64,000 nt of DNA, taken from NCBI GenBank assembly GCA_948567375.1, contig OX419755.1, forward strand, positions 3,601,001-3,665,000, written 5' to 3'. Below, piece after piece: positions 1 to 12,800 of the stretch. Source of the DNA: Lunularia cruciata. Lineage: Eukaryota; Streptophyta; Marchantiopsida; Lunulariales; Lunulariaceae. The notes below the pieces were generated by a model. The model did no database searches. It saw only the letters and a program-made list of their open reading frames with translations, and had not been told where the DNA came from. The translations under genes and the position numbers were made by a program. The first letter of the stretch is position 1. Each line of letters begins with the position of its first letter.

Positions 1-565
1 ATCGCGTGAGTGCCAGTCAGCAAGCGGTCTTTGGAGTAACGTTATTGATTTCAATCTCGCTGGTTCTGGTGCAAATATACAGTTTCGATTCTGTTCGTTG
101 CATGTTACGGTACCGCTCGCATGGGGACCTGCAGCGACTTTTGCAGTAAATGTTTATGTAGTACCAGCATCCAGAGGATACTCACAGAAAAGCCTGCTGC
201 TATCAGTTGTACATGCGCCTATTGCCATTATGGAAGTTGAAGTCTATTTGTTGTTGTAGAGTCTCAGTTTGTTACTCCTATGTAACGTCAATAATGACAG
301 AAGGTGGGGCTTGGGATAGTGGTCTAATTTTTCTGCATCATCGGTCAGTTGCATTTGTAGGATTAATTCTTTGTCTCTCATGTTTGTCTAGAGCACTTTT
401 ACCTAGTCTGAAATATCTTCTGTACTCCGTTTTTGCTGTTGCTTCTTACTCCACTTCTCTGGTGGGCACGGTATATTACGTTATTCTTTAAGGCCACCTT
501 TCATCTTGTAGTTGCTTAAACAAGTGAAGAAAATATGTTCTGATGAATGTTGCTCTCCAATGCAG
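1..565 (+). other. Intron or upstream part of the MTHFR gene
   Basis: No convincing coding frame was seen. The stretch ends in a pyrimidine-rich tract and an AG (564-565) immediately before the first recognisable MTHFR exon, so at least its right part is an intron. The next exon starts with the last base of a codon, so an upstream exon ending in two bases of that codon must exist, but I could not place it here; it probably lies left of the window. Confidence 0.5.
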
Positions 566-2206
566 GGCAAACAGACCAAAAAGTTACATCACAAGAACGA
601 CTCAATGGAACGAATATCCACAAGGTCGATGGGGAGATAGCCGTAGCCCTGCTTATGGGACCTTGAGCGACTACCAGGTACCACATGTTGATTATTTAGA
701 GTCAGCTGTAGCTTATAGGCTTGGCCATATTTCTTGCCTACACATAGTGTGCTCACGTGGGACTGGGTTGTTTACAACGGGTTATATATTTTATTACTCA
801 ATACATAGTGTGCTCAAGCACCACATGTAGAAATGCGTTTGATTGCTGACATGAATCTTTTGGTTTGCCCAGTTCCTCAGAAGACGGACCCGCAACAAGA
901 AGATGGCCAAAGAGTGGGCCGTCCCATTGACTTCGATTGAGGATGTGTACGAGGTACAGACTGCATTGGAAAATATTTTCGAAGATCATAGTTCTCTCCG
1001 GACTCGGCACTATTCAAGTTCACAGTGAATGTAAATCAAATTTACATTCATTTGCTAAGTGGTCTTATATGCTTCTGATATGCTGCAGAGGTTTGTCAAG
1101 TACTGCAAGGGAGAACTTCACACCAGTCCGTGGTCAGAAGTAGAGGGTCTTCAACCGGAGACCAAGACGATTAATGAAGATCTGGTCGCTGTCAACAACC
1201 AGGGACTTTTGACCATTAACAGCCAGCCCGCTGTGAACGGAGAGAAATCAGATTCACCTAGCGTAGGTATGTATTTCGTGAACCCTTGCTGTAAACTATC
1301 TGTTTGAAAGTTGCTTGATCCCAGTCGTTGGAGTGCTGAAACGTTTCCTTATTGTTGGTTTGCAGGTTGGGGAGGTCCAGGTGGCTATGTGTATCAGAAG
1401 GCATACGTAGAGTTTTTCTGCTCCCAGGAAAAGCTGCAGGCTTTGATTGAGAAGATTAAGGGCACGCCTTTTACTTTCATCGCAGTAAATGCCAAGGGCG
1501 AAACGAAGTCCAACATTGGGCCTGGAGATGTCAATGCTGTGACTTGGGGAGTTTTTCCAGCGAAGGAGGTCATTCAACCTACTGTAGTAGATCCAGTCAG
1601 CTTTATGGTTTGGAAAGATGAGGCATTCCAAGCTTGGACCGATGAGTGGGCAAGTCTTTACATCGAAGACGACACCTCAAAGAAGTTTCTCACTGAAGTA
1701 AGTTTCTGCAGTGTATCTATGTGGCGAAAGTACGTCTGTTAGTTGAGCAGTAACCCGGTAAATTACTTCTATAATCCTTTCGTTAGTACATGTTTCAGAC
1801 CATTTTCAAGTACCCTACTTATCTGTAGATTTCATGGATCTTGTGTAAATCTTAAGAATTGTGATAAGCAACCGCTGTTATAAGTTAAACCAGTGGAACC
1901 TGCTGTCCAATTCGTATGATGGAATGTTTCTAGAGTATAGTAAATGCACTTATCTCCAGGATCTGCATGTAAATCTGCATGTGACGAATCCCCTTAAGTG
2001 GGAGAAATGTGTTTTGTACATATCTGACACTGGAGTAATGAGTTCTGGATCCCCCGTTCCTCGAACGGCTTCTGTCCTCATATTTTCAATATCTGACAGT
2101 GTAGCTGCTATGTTCTGTGCCACAGGTTAGCGGATCATATTATCTGGTCAGCGTTGTAGACAATGACTACATCAACAGCACTCTGTTTCAAGTACTGAAG
2201 GCTTGA
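566..2206 (+). CDS. MTHFR: Methylenetetrahydrofolate reductase, C-terminal part (five exons, 5' end outside window)
   Basis: MTHFR reduces 5,10-methylene-THF to 5-methyl-THF, which supplies methyl groups for methionine synthesis in the cytosol. Exons read from splice borders: 566-677, 873-953, 1089-1266, 1366-1697 and 2126-2206. Phases agree throughout, the stop is at 2204-2206, and 260 residues are visible. Seen motifs are [12 protein letters not shown] and [12 protein letters not shown] (end of the catalytic part and linker). The regulatory domain follows with [67 protein letters not shown] and [11 protein letters not shown], and the end is [14 protein letters not shown]. These match the C-terminal half of eukaryotic MTHFR essentially without gaps, so the identification is firm. 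The N-terminal TIM-barrel catalytic domain is missing only because the window starts inside the gene. No frameshift or stop was seen, so the gene looks functional. The 3' UTR end is not determined. Confidence 0.95.
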
Positions 2207-4725
2207 GGCGAAGCTGCTACTAAGACGTTGATGTTGGAGCTCAGGTTTGAAGGAGAGCATGCTCGAGGCTCCTGTACGACATCATTTTTCCCAAGGAATT
2301 TGAGAACAAGTCGAAGTTTATACAAGAGATGTTAAATTAGATGCTTCACGTACTATGAAGCTCATTCATTGTAGCCTAAGTGCCGCCGGCATAGGGGCAA
2401 GGGTGATCAGTCGCGAAGCGCAGTCCCCATTCCTTTTTTCTGCTTTGCTTCCGAGATCGTATCAAGTCACCTCAATGGCTTGGGGTGCTTCCTCTTGTCA
2501 AGTCCGCTGTATTCTTTTGGCGATTAATCAGCCATTCCCCTTACCGCATATGTCTCGAATATGAGAAGCAATGGAGGATGTGTTTTCCTTCTCGACGCAA
2601 GTGTGGTTTGACATAGATATTTTTTCTTACAGGTGTGATAAGAATATCGGCATCGGAGACTTGTAGTCCTTGTATCCTTTTAGTAGTTACTTCCGCGGTC
2701 ACCTGAGTATTATGTCGTGTGTTTAGTACCCTCTGTGCAAACTGTTGTGAACAGAAACTAACCTGCCCTGCTAACTGCCGCGATAAACCACACAGTGATT
2801 CCATTTCTACTGAATTTATTTAACCTAGGTGGCCCTCCGCCGCTCACATGGTCTTGCACTGGCCTTTTACACAACCACCATCTGTTCTGAGGCAACTCAA
2901 GTCAAAAATTGCTTAGCTTCCTCACTTCATTCACGACTACCAGTATCTTCCGTAGTGTTGGACAGCGAGAGAGTTAAGCGGTGCTTAAGCCTCACATATC
3001 TCTTGCTGAGGGAGTTGAACTGGAACGAGAATACTGAACATAAGAGAGGAAAGACCAAACGTCTGGCAAGCACGCAATCGAGAAGAGGAGTTTTGTCTCT
3101 TATCGGAACTTGAGATTCCGACTGCACACAACGCCAATATTGCGAGCCGCCAAATAAACGAACGCCGCAGTTTCACAGGTCTGAAGACAGTTCGCGGCTT
3201 CATGGTATTCAGACTACTAGATGTAGAATATCACTCACTCACACACACACACACACTACACATATTATCTATACTTCGCTTGGAAATGGTGAACAATGTG
3301 TTGCATGAGCAAGTTTGTTTTTGGGAGACCCCTGACATATTGGGGCAGATGACGGCCGGTACCATGTGGAGAGAAGTCTATGAACGACTCTTCAAAATGT
3401 TGCCTCGAGTTAAGTGAAAAGTTAATTGTAGATAAACTGCGTGGAGCAGCAAGCTTATAGAGAGGTACAGAAATCTACAATCGTCGTAGTCCACTCTGAG
3501 GGACTCCACTGCACCAACTACCAGCACCGAACGTAACCGGAACTGTTCCTTCCCAAACAGCTCATGCATAGTCGACACGTTCCGACCTACAGACAGTCAC
3601 CCAAGTAGACTATTGAGTACCTCATGTGACAAAGGTCAAGCCCGCAATATGCTTTTCGTCTGCATTTGAGTTGCATGAAAATCCCCAACAGCCCACAAGG
3701 TAGGCAAGTCAAATTGATATGTATAGATTTTGCGTTACAGAGTAGAGAAACTGTGTATCGTAGTAGGAAGCAAGGCGTGACGATGCCCGTCTGACAAAAT
3801 TGATTCGTTTTAAGTAGATACGTTAGATCTAGCAGGGTTTCTGAGACAGTATGAAATGAATTCTTCCTTCGCAGAGGACGGTTTTGGACTGATACGAGCG
3901 AGAGGACAGAAAGGACACTACTTCACCTTGTCAGTCACACATGGAACCAGTTTCTCCAATATTATTCACAGTACAAAACTGAAGAAGAAATTCCCCGTTC
4001 ATTGAGGAAAAGTATATTCAGATGCTTAAATCCGTAAAATTGGAATCATGAATCAGGTGTTCTTCTGCGTGAATGTCTATAACTTCCTTCTTTTGAGGAC
4101 TACTGTAACTAAAGGCAGAGAAACCAGTACCGGATATTCAGAAGAGCTTGATGTCGCCGTGGACATACAAGTAGTAACAAGCTCTTGAGGTTGTACAGAT
4201 GGTCATGGTCACTATTTCATATTTGTGAAATGGCCTTGCCTTGTCACTCTTTCTGATGACTCTATTTCCTGCAAGTGGAGTTGCACCACTCTAACTGTGA
4301 ATAATAACTTCATAACGCGGCACCTGAATGTTAGTTGAAGATTTCACCTTCATGGAAAAACTCCGTAGATCACTTGCGCGACAGTACAAGTAGTGGTGCA
4401 CCGTCACACGCGCTTTATTGCTTGGGAGGGTATTTTCTCTTCTTTCCTGTAGAATACACTAGAAGTTATTCCAGGAAAGTACGTTTCAGTTGTAGACTAT
4501 TGTACTATTTCTGGATCTTCAACGTATTTAATCTACAGGTGTTTTCGTTTGGTACAAGTCCGATAACTCTAATTCAATATGTAAATTCTCACGTGTAAGA
4601 ACAGATAATGTGGAACTCTCGATCCTGAACCTCTCATTCCGAGCCGGGAATCCGAGGCAGGAAACTCTATCTAAAGTTTCTGATGATGTGATGCAAGACT
4701 GGAAGGTATGGGTAAGCTACAAGAA
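2207..4725. other. Spacer downstream of MTHFR
   Basis: This holds the 3' UTR of MTHFR (end not visible) and then spacer. Open frames here are short and show no recognisable motifs. The only distinct structure is the AC microsatellite at 3241-3256. Confidence 0.5.
3241..3256. repeat. (AC)8 microsatellite
   Basis: Eight uninterrupted AC units, preceded by two CACT units. Confidence 0.9.
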
Positions 4726-4726
4726 C

Positions 4727-4880
4727 TAACCACGAAAAAAAGGAGAAAGGCGACCGCGTAGGAAAAACGAAGGATGGGAAGACCCCATCAAGCCGTACAA
4801 GGGAGAGACAAAAAAAAGGTAACATGGGGCTAAGCCCCAATGTTCCTAACCACGAAAAAAGCGACCGCTTAGGATAACAA
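4727..4880 (+). repeat. Dispersed repeat family, copy A
   Basis: The copy contains the core GACCCCATCAAGCCGTACAA and the perfect palindrome TGGGGCTAAGCCCCA. It is bracketed by two direct copies of TAACCACGAAAAAA, each followed by a GCGACCGC..TAGGA block (near 4727 and 4846). The core recurs at 55.76-55.87 kb, in reverse at 18.15-18.2 kb, and in more diverged form at 5.5 and 22.4 kb. No coding frame is visible. The element class is unknown; it could be a non-autonomous element or part of an LTR. Confidence 0.6.
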
Positions 4881-5518
4881 GAGAACAGGAAGCTACAGCA
4901 ACTTATCTATCCTCAACCTTTTCTGGAACGTGCAATGTCCCTCAGCAATTCCAGATTCAGTTTCTGAAAGCCTACAATTGAATCATTTAAATTGCGTGAA
5001 TAGAGTTCGTTGTCTTAAACCTTTTAACTATATTTGTTATGTATGTATCCGGCAATTTGTGGCAGTAGGAGTTTGCAGCTGTCTCTGGTGACTCCCATTT
5101 CACACAATGCTAGAAGATTGATGGGTCGCCACAAGTCGCACATGTTGCACCCTCCGATGCCCCTTCTTCTTTCCAAATTCTAAAAGCAATGAAAACTTGT
5201 TTACACACTGTAGAAAGTCTGGATTGCAATGGATTTGAAGGTACACATCATGTCTATCTATATCCGCAGATTGTTTATTTTCATCTGTCGATTGCTGTCT
5301 ATATCGGCAGCAATTGACATTGCCTACGTGCTAGCAATCTCTAAGACCTATAGTTTCGGAATCAGGGAAACATGTTCTGTGCGTTATTCACTTGGAGAGT
5401 AACTGCGAATGAGCTCAAACAGCTAATGGAATGACGATATACACAATACGATAAAGCAATCCTTGGCGAATCAAGTGGGTCCTATGCAGACACAAATTTT
5501 GGGATACGTGACACACAT

Positions 5519-5770
5519 GGGATAACAAGAAGGATAGAAAGCCCGCATCAAGTCGAACAAAGCTAAAACCTACGAGGTCAAATGTATTGGAATGAGAGAT
5601 CTGTCTTCCTGCACCTAGAATATCGGAGGAGTGTCATCTATCTCATGGAGCATCCGAATAAGTAACACCTATCTCCTTAGCATCTAGCGCCTGAGCATCC
5701 GAAGAAACCTCACCTAGTACGAGCATTGCCTATGGATTGCATTCATCAAAGTTCTATGTAGAGCCATATA
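5519..5770 (+). repeat. Dispersed repeat family, diverged copy D
   Basis: It starts GGGATAACAAGAAGGATAGA, followed by GCCCGCATCAAGTCG, a diverged form of the core in copy A. Further on, GGAGCATCCGAA and TATGGATTGCATTCATC match the copy at 22.4-22.74 kb, which has GGAGCATCCAAAGAAA and TATGGATTGCATTATACC in the same order. The longer shared region suggests that the full unit is at least about 250 bp. Confidence 0.5.
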
Positions 5771-7936
5771 TACTCGAGACCTAGAGTAAGCTGACCAAAA
5801 TGAACATATTTGCAACGTCCAGCTGTTAGAGTAGAATATCTTTGAAAAATGACGTGTGGTAGGTCTAGGCAGTACCCACTTAAATAGAATCAATCATAGT
5901 ATTCACACGTTTCTTTAAGGTCTCCTTTCTGGCCAGTAAATTCCACTGCTATCAGAGAATCAGGAGAATTTTCGCGGTTCCGGAACTTGAAGAGTACACA
6001 CTACGGTACTTCAAATCCAATAATATCATGAAGTGCTCAAATTATTCTAGCGTCATCACTGCCCACTTTAACCAGCACAAGCCGAAGCTTACGACATTGT
6101 ATACGCTGTATATGGTGTACACTCAAAAGAGTTACTTCTGATTCAGTTTAACCTGGGAACAAAGATTTGGGCCATAATGTATTTCACTACAAGATTGATC
6201 GGACATGATTGAGCGCAGTGAGAGCGACAGGCAAATCTAGGGGAGCAGATCTGATAGGGGATGATGATGCGTATCTGGTGCACTTGAAGGGTGAGGGATC
6301 CTCCAAAGGAATTGAAAACTTATAACTTCTATACAGGCAAAGCCATAAATAGTCGCGGCATTTAAGAAGAGAAGCGAGAGGATGGACTTTGTGGATTCGT
6401 GAAATGGTGCCTCGCAGAGGCTGACTCAATCCTCACAGAACTTGGGGATAGAAGCGTGGGGATGGCCCGGCAATAGAAGCAAGACGGTTCCGAGTCGAGT
6501 CAACATACGAATGTGTTTGCCACAGTTGCTCACGTCTTCTCATCTCGAGAACAGAACAGGAAAGAGGAAGCACCTCTAATGGTCTGATCCGACTCCTAAT
6601 GACTTCCCTTGAGACTTGTCAGTAATCAGCATGGGTCTCTGTGAAGAGCAAAGCATTTCTCATTCTGTGTACTAGCACCTTGTCATTAAGCGGCCTCAAA
6701 TTCGTGTCACGTCCTTCATTTCCTGAAGTTGGGCACCTTCTGATTCTTCTTGAAGCTGAACTTTCACTTCTAAAACTTAAATGGGTTGGTAACTTGTATT
6801 AGGCCCTGTTTGTTGAATGATATGGCAGGCAATGGGCTAATAGTAAGTCACAGTAGGGTACAGAAACAGATTGCTGCTTCTCTCGCACGTTTCGTCCATC
6901 AATACATACATCATCCTGATGGGTCATGCTTTTACAGTCAACCGTCTCTATTTTTCTGATGATTTCTTTTATTCGGTGCTGTTGAGTTTCTCCTTTGTCA
7001 AGTTGCAGATTCTAACTCTTATTCTCACATTTCGTGAGGAGTGATGCCCGGCAAACGACCTGGCATCATAGTAGGGGGTTTCAGAAATAAAGTTATGAAG
7101 TTTTGTATATTTTCTTAATTGAATTTACGAAGTTGACCACGGGGTTCTCGCGAAAGGAAGAAAGGGACCCGTTTGGTCCAAGTTCCTTTTTATTATTAGT
7201 AAATTCTATAAACAGTGGTTAGTAAGAAATTAAGGGTATGAAGCTTTTCGTATACCAAGACACATTGAATACAATTTAGGGTTAATGAAGTGCCGGATTT
7301 ATTTTGACTCTAGCGACCGAGTGGGAGATGGGTTTTCTCTAGATAGTTTGATAGTCCGAGAGAATTCATCGCGGGAAGGAAGGATAGGGAGGGAATCTAT
7401 TGCAGAGCTACTCAATTTCTTGGCTTGAATGAGCTCCCTACCGAGAGTGTGCAATCGTAGAGATCCATTTTTCTGGGCTTGAGCGGCCCTCTTTGTCTAG
7501 AGAGTGGGGATTTTGCATAAGTGGTCTCATTACAGAGAATTTGAATATCATAGTGATTCATTTTCCTTGATTTCTTGGGTTGAGTCTTGGGTTGAGGATA
7601 GTGGTGGGAATCTATCTCAATGCTCCATTTTTCTTCAATTTCTTGGCACCTATTCTCCACATTCTTTCTCCGAACTATGTTGGGCTTTTATGGCAAGTGT
7701 GTTTTTCTGGCGGGTAGAATTCCAATGCGTTTGATTGGATCTTGATTTCTTATCAATTTCTTAGCTTGAATTTTTCAATTTTTTTTGGTTCTCTTCATAA
7801 TAGCAAGAGTGTTAGCTTTTCTTGGATGTTTATTTTTTTTGCTTGGATGTTTTGTTTTTTTTTTTCTTGATCCAAGGTAGAAGAGAGCTTAGAATTACAC
7901 AACGAGAGATTTTACTATTTTTGAGTTATACTAGAA
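5771..7936. other. Spacer without recognised gene
   Basis: No coding frame with recognisable motifs. It becomes AT-richer towards the right and leads into the Harbinger remnant. A GGCCCTGTTTGTTG string at 6802-6815 resembles PIF/Harbinger terminal repeats, but no matching inverted end was found. Confidence 0.4.
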
Positions 7937-8362
7937 TCAAGAATACTAGAGTAGAGTATGTTGAGAGGTAACACACATGGAGAACTCACCAAAAACATTA
8001 GGAAATGTATACAATGAATTATCCAATAAAATTTAGAGACGTCATTAGATAAATTTGAAGATGAAGAGGTACATTTAGATATGCTAGAACTATTTCTTAA
8101 GGTGTCGGAGTATGCACATTCACATAGGTACTTAGAACCTAAAGTTACATCAAGAATACTAGAGTAGAGTATGTTGAGAGGTAACACACATGGAGAACTC
8201 ACCAAAAAAATTAGGAAATGTATACAATGAATTATCCAATAAAATTTAGAGACGTCATTAGATAAATTTGAAGATGAAGAGGTACATTTAGATATGCTAG
8301 AACTATTTCTTAAGGTGTCGGAGTATGCACATTCACATAGGTACTTAGAACCTAAAGTTACA
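7937..8362 (+). repeat. 213-bp near-perfect tandem duplication
   Basis: Units 7937-8149 and 8150-8362 differ by one base that I could see (AAAAACATTA versus AAAAAAATTA). The unit is exactly 71 codons. In the + frame both copies read EDEEVHLDMLELFLKVSEYA followed by HSHRYLEPKVT, so the duplication lies inside, and in frame with, the N-terminal part of the decayed Harbinger transposase. The near identity against the heavy decay of the rest indicates a recent event. Confidence 0.92.
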
Positions 8363-9503
8363 TATCCTCATAGTAGGGAATTTGTAATTAAATATTTTAA
8401 TATTATTTAGTTAATTAAATATTTTACATATCATTTAGATAATTAAATATTGAAGGCATTCTAAATACCAATTGACTAAAATGGATGTTGATTCTTTTTC
8501 AACATTAGTAGATATGATAAAGGATCAAAGAGTATTTCAAAACACCTACTTGTGGGAGCAAACACTAGTGTGATCCTAAGTAGCTCTTGCTCTTGATAAA
8601 TTATGCATCATGGTAATGGAGCTTTTGTTGCAAGAGGATTATTTGGGGCATTAGTGCTCATTTGACAATTGCCTTTACATATCAAGTCATGATAGCAATA
8701 TTCAATATTACAAGGAGTCAATTGGCATGGCCTGAGCACAATGAGAGAAGGAGAATATTTCCAGTTTTTGCACATAAAGGTTTCCTTGGTTGTGTAGGTT
8801 TGGTAGATGAAACACTATTTCTTCTTGCAGCTTGACCTACAATGGATGGAGAAATATGATTCAACACAAAGGGCTCTTATTCCATAAATAGCCAAGTAAT
8901 TTTTTATGATAAAAGAAAAATTATACATTTTACAAGAGGTAAGTTGTTAAACTTGCAATATGTAAGTTTTCCTTATTTTAATCAAAGGGTTCACAACTGA
9001 TTAGATTTTTTGCAGCTTCAAGTTTGATTTTTTTATTTGTAGGAATGTTGGGATCATGTCACGACATGACCTGTCTAAAATAATCATCACTATGGAGTGA
9101 TTTGAACTAGAGAAGGGGATGTCATAGTTTTGAGACCAAAGAGTATCTTTTAGGTGATTTTGGGTATGTACGCGTGCATCACCTAGTCTCCGCCTTCAAT
9201 CAAGCACAAATGGACAACAAGCAAGAGTTCAACAAATATTTGGCAAAGGCAAGGGTGATAAATAAGCATTGTATTGGAGTATTAAAGCTAGATTGCATTC
9301 TCTTTGGGAGTTGAGAGTGCAACTTAAAGACAATACTAGAAATGCATATTTTTAAAAGTTGGTTTCAATTTGTATTATTTTACATAAGTTTTTTATTGAT
9401 AGATCAAATTTTTGGTTAGAAGATGATGGTGAATTTAGAGAGGAAAGTAGGTCAATAGTGATGCAACAATGCTTTGCTCATTGTCTCAAGGAAATTGAAT
9501 AGT
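7937..9503 (+). pseudogene. PIF/Harbinger-type DDE transposase remnant
   Basis: Transposase pieces appear in family order across shifted frames. RYLEPKVTYPHSREFVIKYF (about 8335-8395) is the pre-catalytic region. MDVDSFSTLVDMIKDQRVFQ starts at 8481. HGNGAFVAR (about 8608) is the helical region. WPEHNERRRI leads to GFLGCVGLVDET (about 8728-8815), holding the first catalytic Asp. TKGSYSINSQV (about 8868) follows. EYLLGDFGY (about 9142-9168) holds the second Asp, with F in place of the usual S. RVINKHCIGVLK (about 9252-9287) has Lys where the third acidic residue (Glu) is expected. The end is FAHCLKEIE plus stop at about 9503. Several stops, frameshifts and the lost Glu make it inactive. HARBI1-like elements usually also encode a Myb/SANT partner protein; none was identified. 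Terminal inverted repeats were not found. Confidence 0.85.
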
Positions 9504-9742
9504 AACATGTTAGTTTGTAATAAAAATATCTGTTTGTATATGATAAGCACCCAAGTCCTTCTCCTATGCTTCTTCATGATGTAATATCCTTTGGAGAATG
9601 TTAAGCACTAGTCTGTGTTCTTCTACATGAACCTGTTTTGTTTAGAATTAAGTATTGCATGAACCTATTCTTGTAAACCCTTGAGTCCAAGTTTAGCACC
9701 AGTTGCACCAATTGAAGCTAGTTAGAGCTTGTGAGTGCTTTT

Positions 9743-9897
9743 TGATGCTCGGTGTGGTTGTTGGAAGGCACTGATTGGAAAGTTGATGTCTATTGATGCT
9801 TGGTGTGGATGTGAAAAGGGTGTTGGTTGAAAGGTTGGCACCGGTTAACACTTGATGTGGATGTTGGAAGGGGCTGGTAGAAAGGTTGGCACCCATT
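9743..9897. repeat. Three imperfect tandem units of about 51-52 bp
   Basis: Units start at about 9743, 9794 and 9846. The shared pattern is TGATGCTTGGTGTGGATGT, then GAAAGGTTGGCACC. They occur in AT-rich DNA after the Harbinger remnant. No coding function is evident. Confidence 0.75.
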
Positions 9898-12800
9898 GCT
9901 GCACGATAGCATTGGATGGGTGGATGATACCGGTGGCTGCCCATAGACTTTGGAAGGTGCCAAATACTTCCCATTCCCAAGGCAACCATTTTGGTAGGCA
10001 CCGGTTGACAATGTGTTGTGTTGCATGTTGCCATCAATTGATGCTCAAAATTCAGATTTTTTTAATGGTGAATTGGATTCTTTCCTAAGAAATATAGATT
10101 TTAATGTTCATGTAAGTCTATATAAACTCACCATTTCTTTCAAAAGTCACCATTTCTCACAAATTAGAAAGGAAAGGGCAAATTGGTTTTTCAAAGGAGG
10201 AGTGTGCCATTCAAGAAGGGTAGCTTAAAAAAGGAGGGGAGAAGAAAGTTCAGCTGGAGAAGTGCCATTTGGGAGGGGTCAAAATAGAAAGAGAAGTAGA
10301 GAGCAAAGAAAGCTTGTCAGGAGAGAAAGCTTTGCAAGAGGAGAGCAAGGTTTGCAATACAACCAAGTTTCATAAGAGAGCAAGCTTTGGGAGTGTTTGG
10401 ATGGGTGTTTAATTTTGAACGAGTGTGCAACAAAAATCAGTACATAAAATCCCATGGCAAAAATTGGGATTATGAGAATTGTTGATGGTGAGGACATGAA
10501 TGATACTCATGAAGGAGATTGGCTAATTGCTTTTCACACAATTCAACACCCAATGACTTTCATAAAATGGTCTTGGATGGATAAACACAAGGTTTGAACT
10601 ACCATTGCTAAAATCAAGGAGGTTGATCTGGATGTTCTTAGCTTGACCCTTGGGTTACACTACTCTCACCTAGAGGTATTCTTTATCTCCCATTCTCTTT
10701 TCTTTCTGACTATTTGTTGTTTTCTAGCCATTGTATCAATTTTTGGGTTTTGATTTTAAGTTAAATTATCAATGCCTATAAGCATCACCTAGCACCAATA
10801 TGTTTAGAATAGACCTTTCCCACAACATTGGCAAGCATCACCCTATGTTGCTTATTCATAAACCCTAAAACTCAATGCCTTCCAATATCTTTCCTATCTT
10901 GTATCATCTTTGGGTATTGCCAAGTCTCCAGGAGCATCATTGGGCGGCATCCAACGGCTTCTATTATGAACTTGGTTGCTTACACTTGTTTGTTTGTTTT
11001 TTTTCTAGGTACTTGCATGTATAGAGTTTGTGTGCTCTTGGTGAACAAGAATTCTTTCACAAGGACTTTTAAAAGTAGGCTGTTTTAGTTGACAATAGAT
11101 GTAGATGTAATTTGAGATGCAATTGCAATGCTGAAAGGGAGGACACCAACAAGGAGGTGTTTCTTTACACAACTATTTCAGATTGGTTTCCATAGAGAGA
11201 TAGTGTTGCAAATAGGTATGTGGTAAGGCAACGTGTGTATCCTATATTTAGGGCTTTCTTCCAAATGATGAATGTACTTGTGGCACCAATAATTTGGTCC
11301 AAAGATTGTACATGTGCATTTGGTTCTTAAGACCAAATCAAAGTTGAGGAGATTTGATGTAGAGGATTATGATTAGGAGAGTTAGCATTTCAAGTCATCA
11401 CTGCAAAGGTGTGGAGTTATTAGAGCCAATTGAGATGACCTAATGGGCACAAGTTCAAAGTCACCTTCATTGGGCACATACTCACTCACCTCTTTGTGGA
11501 GGGAGGTTACAATCTTGAGGAGGAAATGTCCTACTTGAGTGAGGGAGAGGAGGAGATTATTGATGATGAGGATGGAGAGGATGAGGAAGGTGAGTGATTG
11601 ATTAGATAGTTTTGCCATTTTGGCATATTTTGTATGTTTTATTTGTTGGAAAACACATAAAGTATTTATTGTATACACCATTATTAAAATCCATAAATGA
11701 GTTAATTTAATTTTAATTAATTAATGAAATTTTTTATTCACTTGATTGATAGTAAGTTTACTTGATGGATGACTATATGTTACCTATTGTGACTAGGTGT
11801 TCAAAAAATTAGTGTTGAGACACATGCCTTACCAGTAGTGAGGTTAGGGAGTGATAGTTATCTTGAGAGAGTTCCTTGTACATCTTCATCCTTTGAGATA
11901 GCTCCTTCTCTCTCTTCATTCCTAGAGAGAGCACCTACTCTCCTGCACCTAAGAGCCCCTTCACCCTCTTGTTTTGTTGACATAGAGTGTGTATTAGATG
12001 ATTGTGTTTGAGTGGCTGAGAAGCAAGAGAGAATTTGTGTTGAGCGGGGGGAGTAGGTTAGAGACCTTAGAGGAGCAAGGGAGATTAGTGCTTGAGTATG
12101 AGAGTAGATTTGTAGAGCTTAGAGGAGCCACATAGACTATTGTTTGAGAGCCAGATTCCTTTGTGAGCAAGAACATAATCTTACTGCAAAGGAGGAGATG
12201 CATCTGACCATTTCTATCTATGAGATGGAGAGAGAGCACGGGTTGGCTCACTTGGACTTGGATATCTTAGGTGTTGTTTCCATGGTTGAGGGTTATAGGA
12301 TCCAATTATAGACTCATGCACGAGAGTTAGTATTTGTTATAGAGAGGTGAAAGAGTGCACATGTTTAGGTAGAAGAGAGTGAGAGTAGCCTAGCTTAGGT
12401 GAGGGCTTGTGTGGGCTTATCTTGGACCAAGACTCTGGAAAATTGCTTTCCAACTCTACATTTGGCCCTCACAAGAGGAGATAGACCCAAATAGATGCCA
12501 TCCATGTGTTACTCCGTAGCATTGTGACTCAAGAGACCCAGAATTTTAGCTCCCATACCTTACCTTGCAATGTGGTGACTCATGAGATTCAGATTGAGTT
12601 TAGAAAGAGGCTTTGTCTTTGAAGATAGTATATTCCATGTAGTCTCTTCCTACAATTCTTACAAAAGAAGATTATTGTTATAGATGTTACTTGTTTGGCA
12701 TCATTATGCATCATGGTAGCACTGGTTATAGTGTGTGTGAGAGCTTGACATGAAGGCATGGCTAGTGCCCTCACACAAAATTGGGGCCCATATAGTAGGT

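Noticed and set aside
6802-6815. GGCCCTGTTTGTTG, like the terminal inverted repeat of PIF/Harbinger elements
   Set aside because: No complementary end was found right of the Harbinger remnant, and the string alone is too short.
10389-10560. Possible miniature inverted-repeat element (GGGTGTTTAATTTTG left, CAATTCAACACCC right)
   Set aside because: Only part of the arms pair, and no target duplication was seen.
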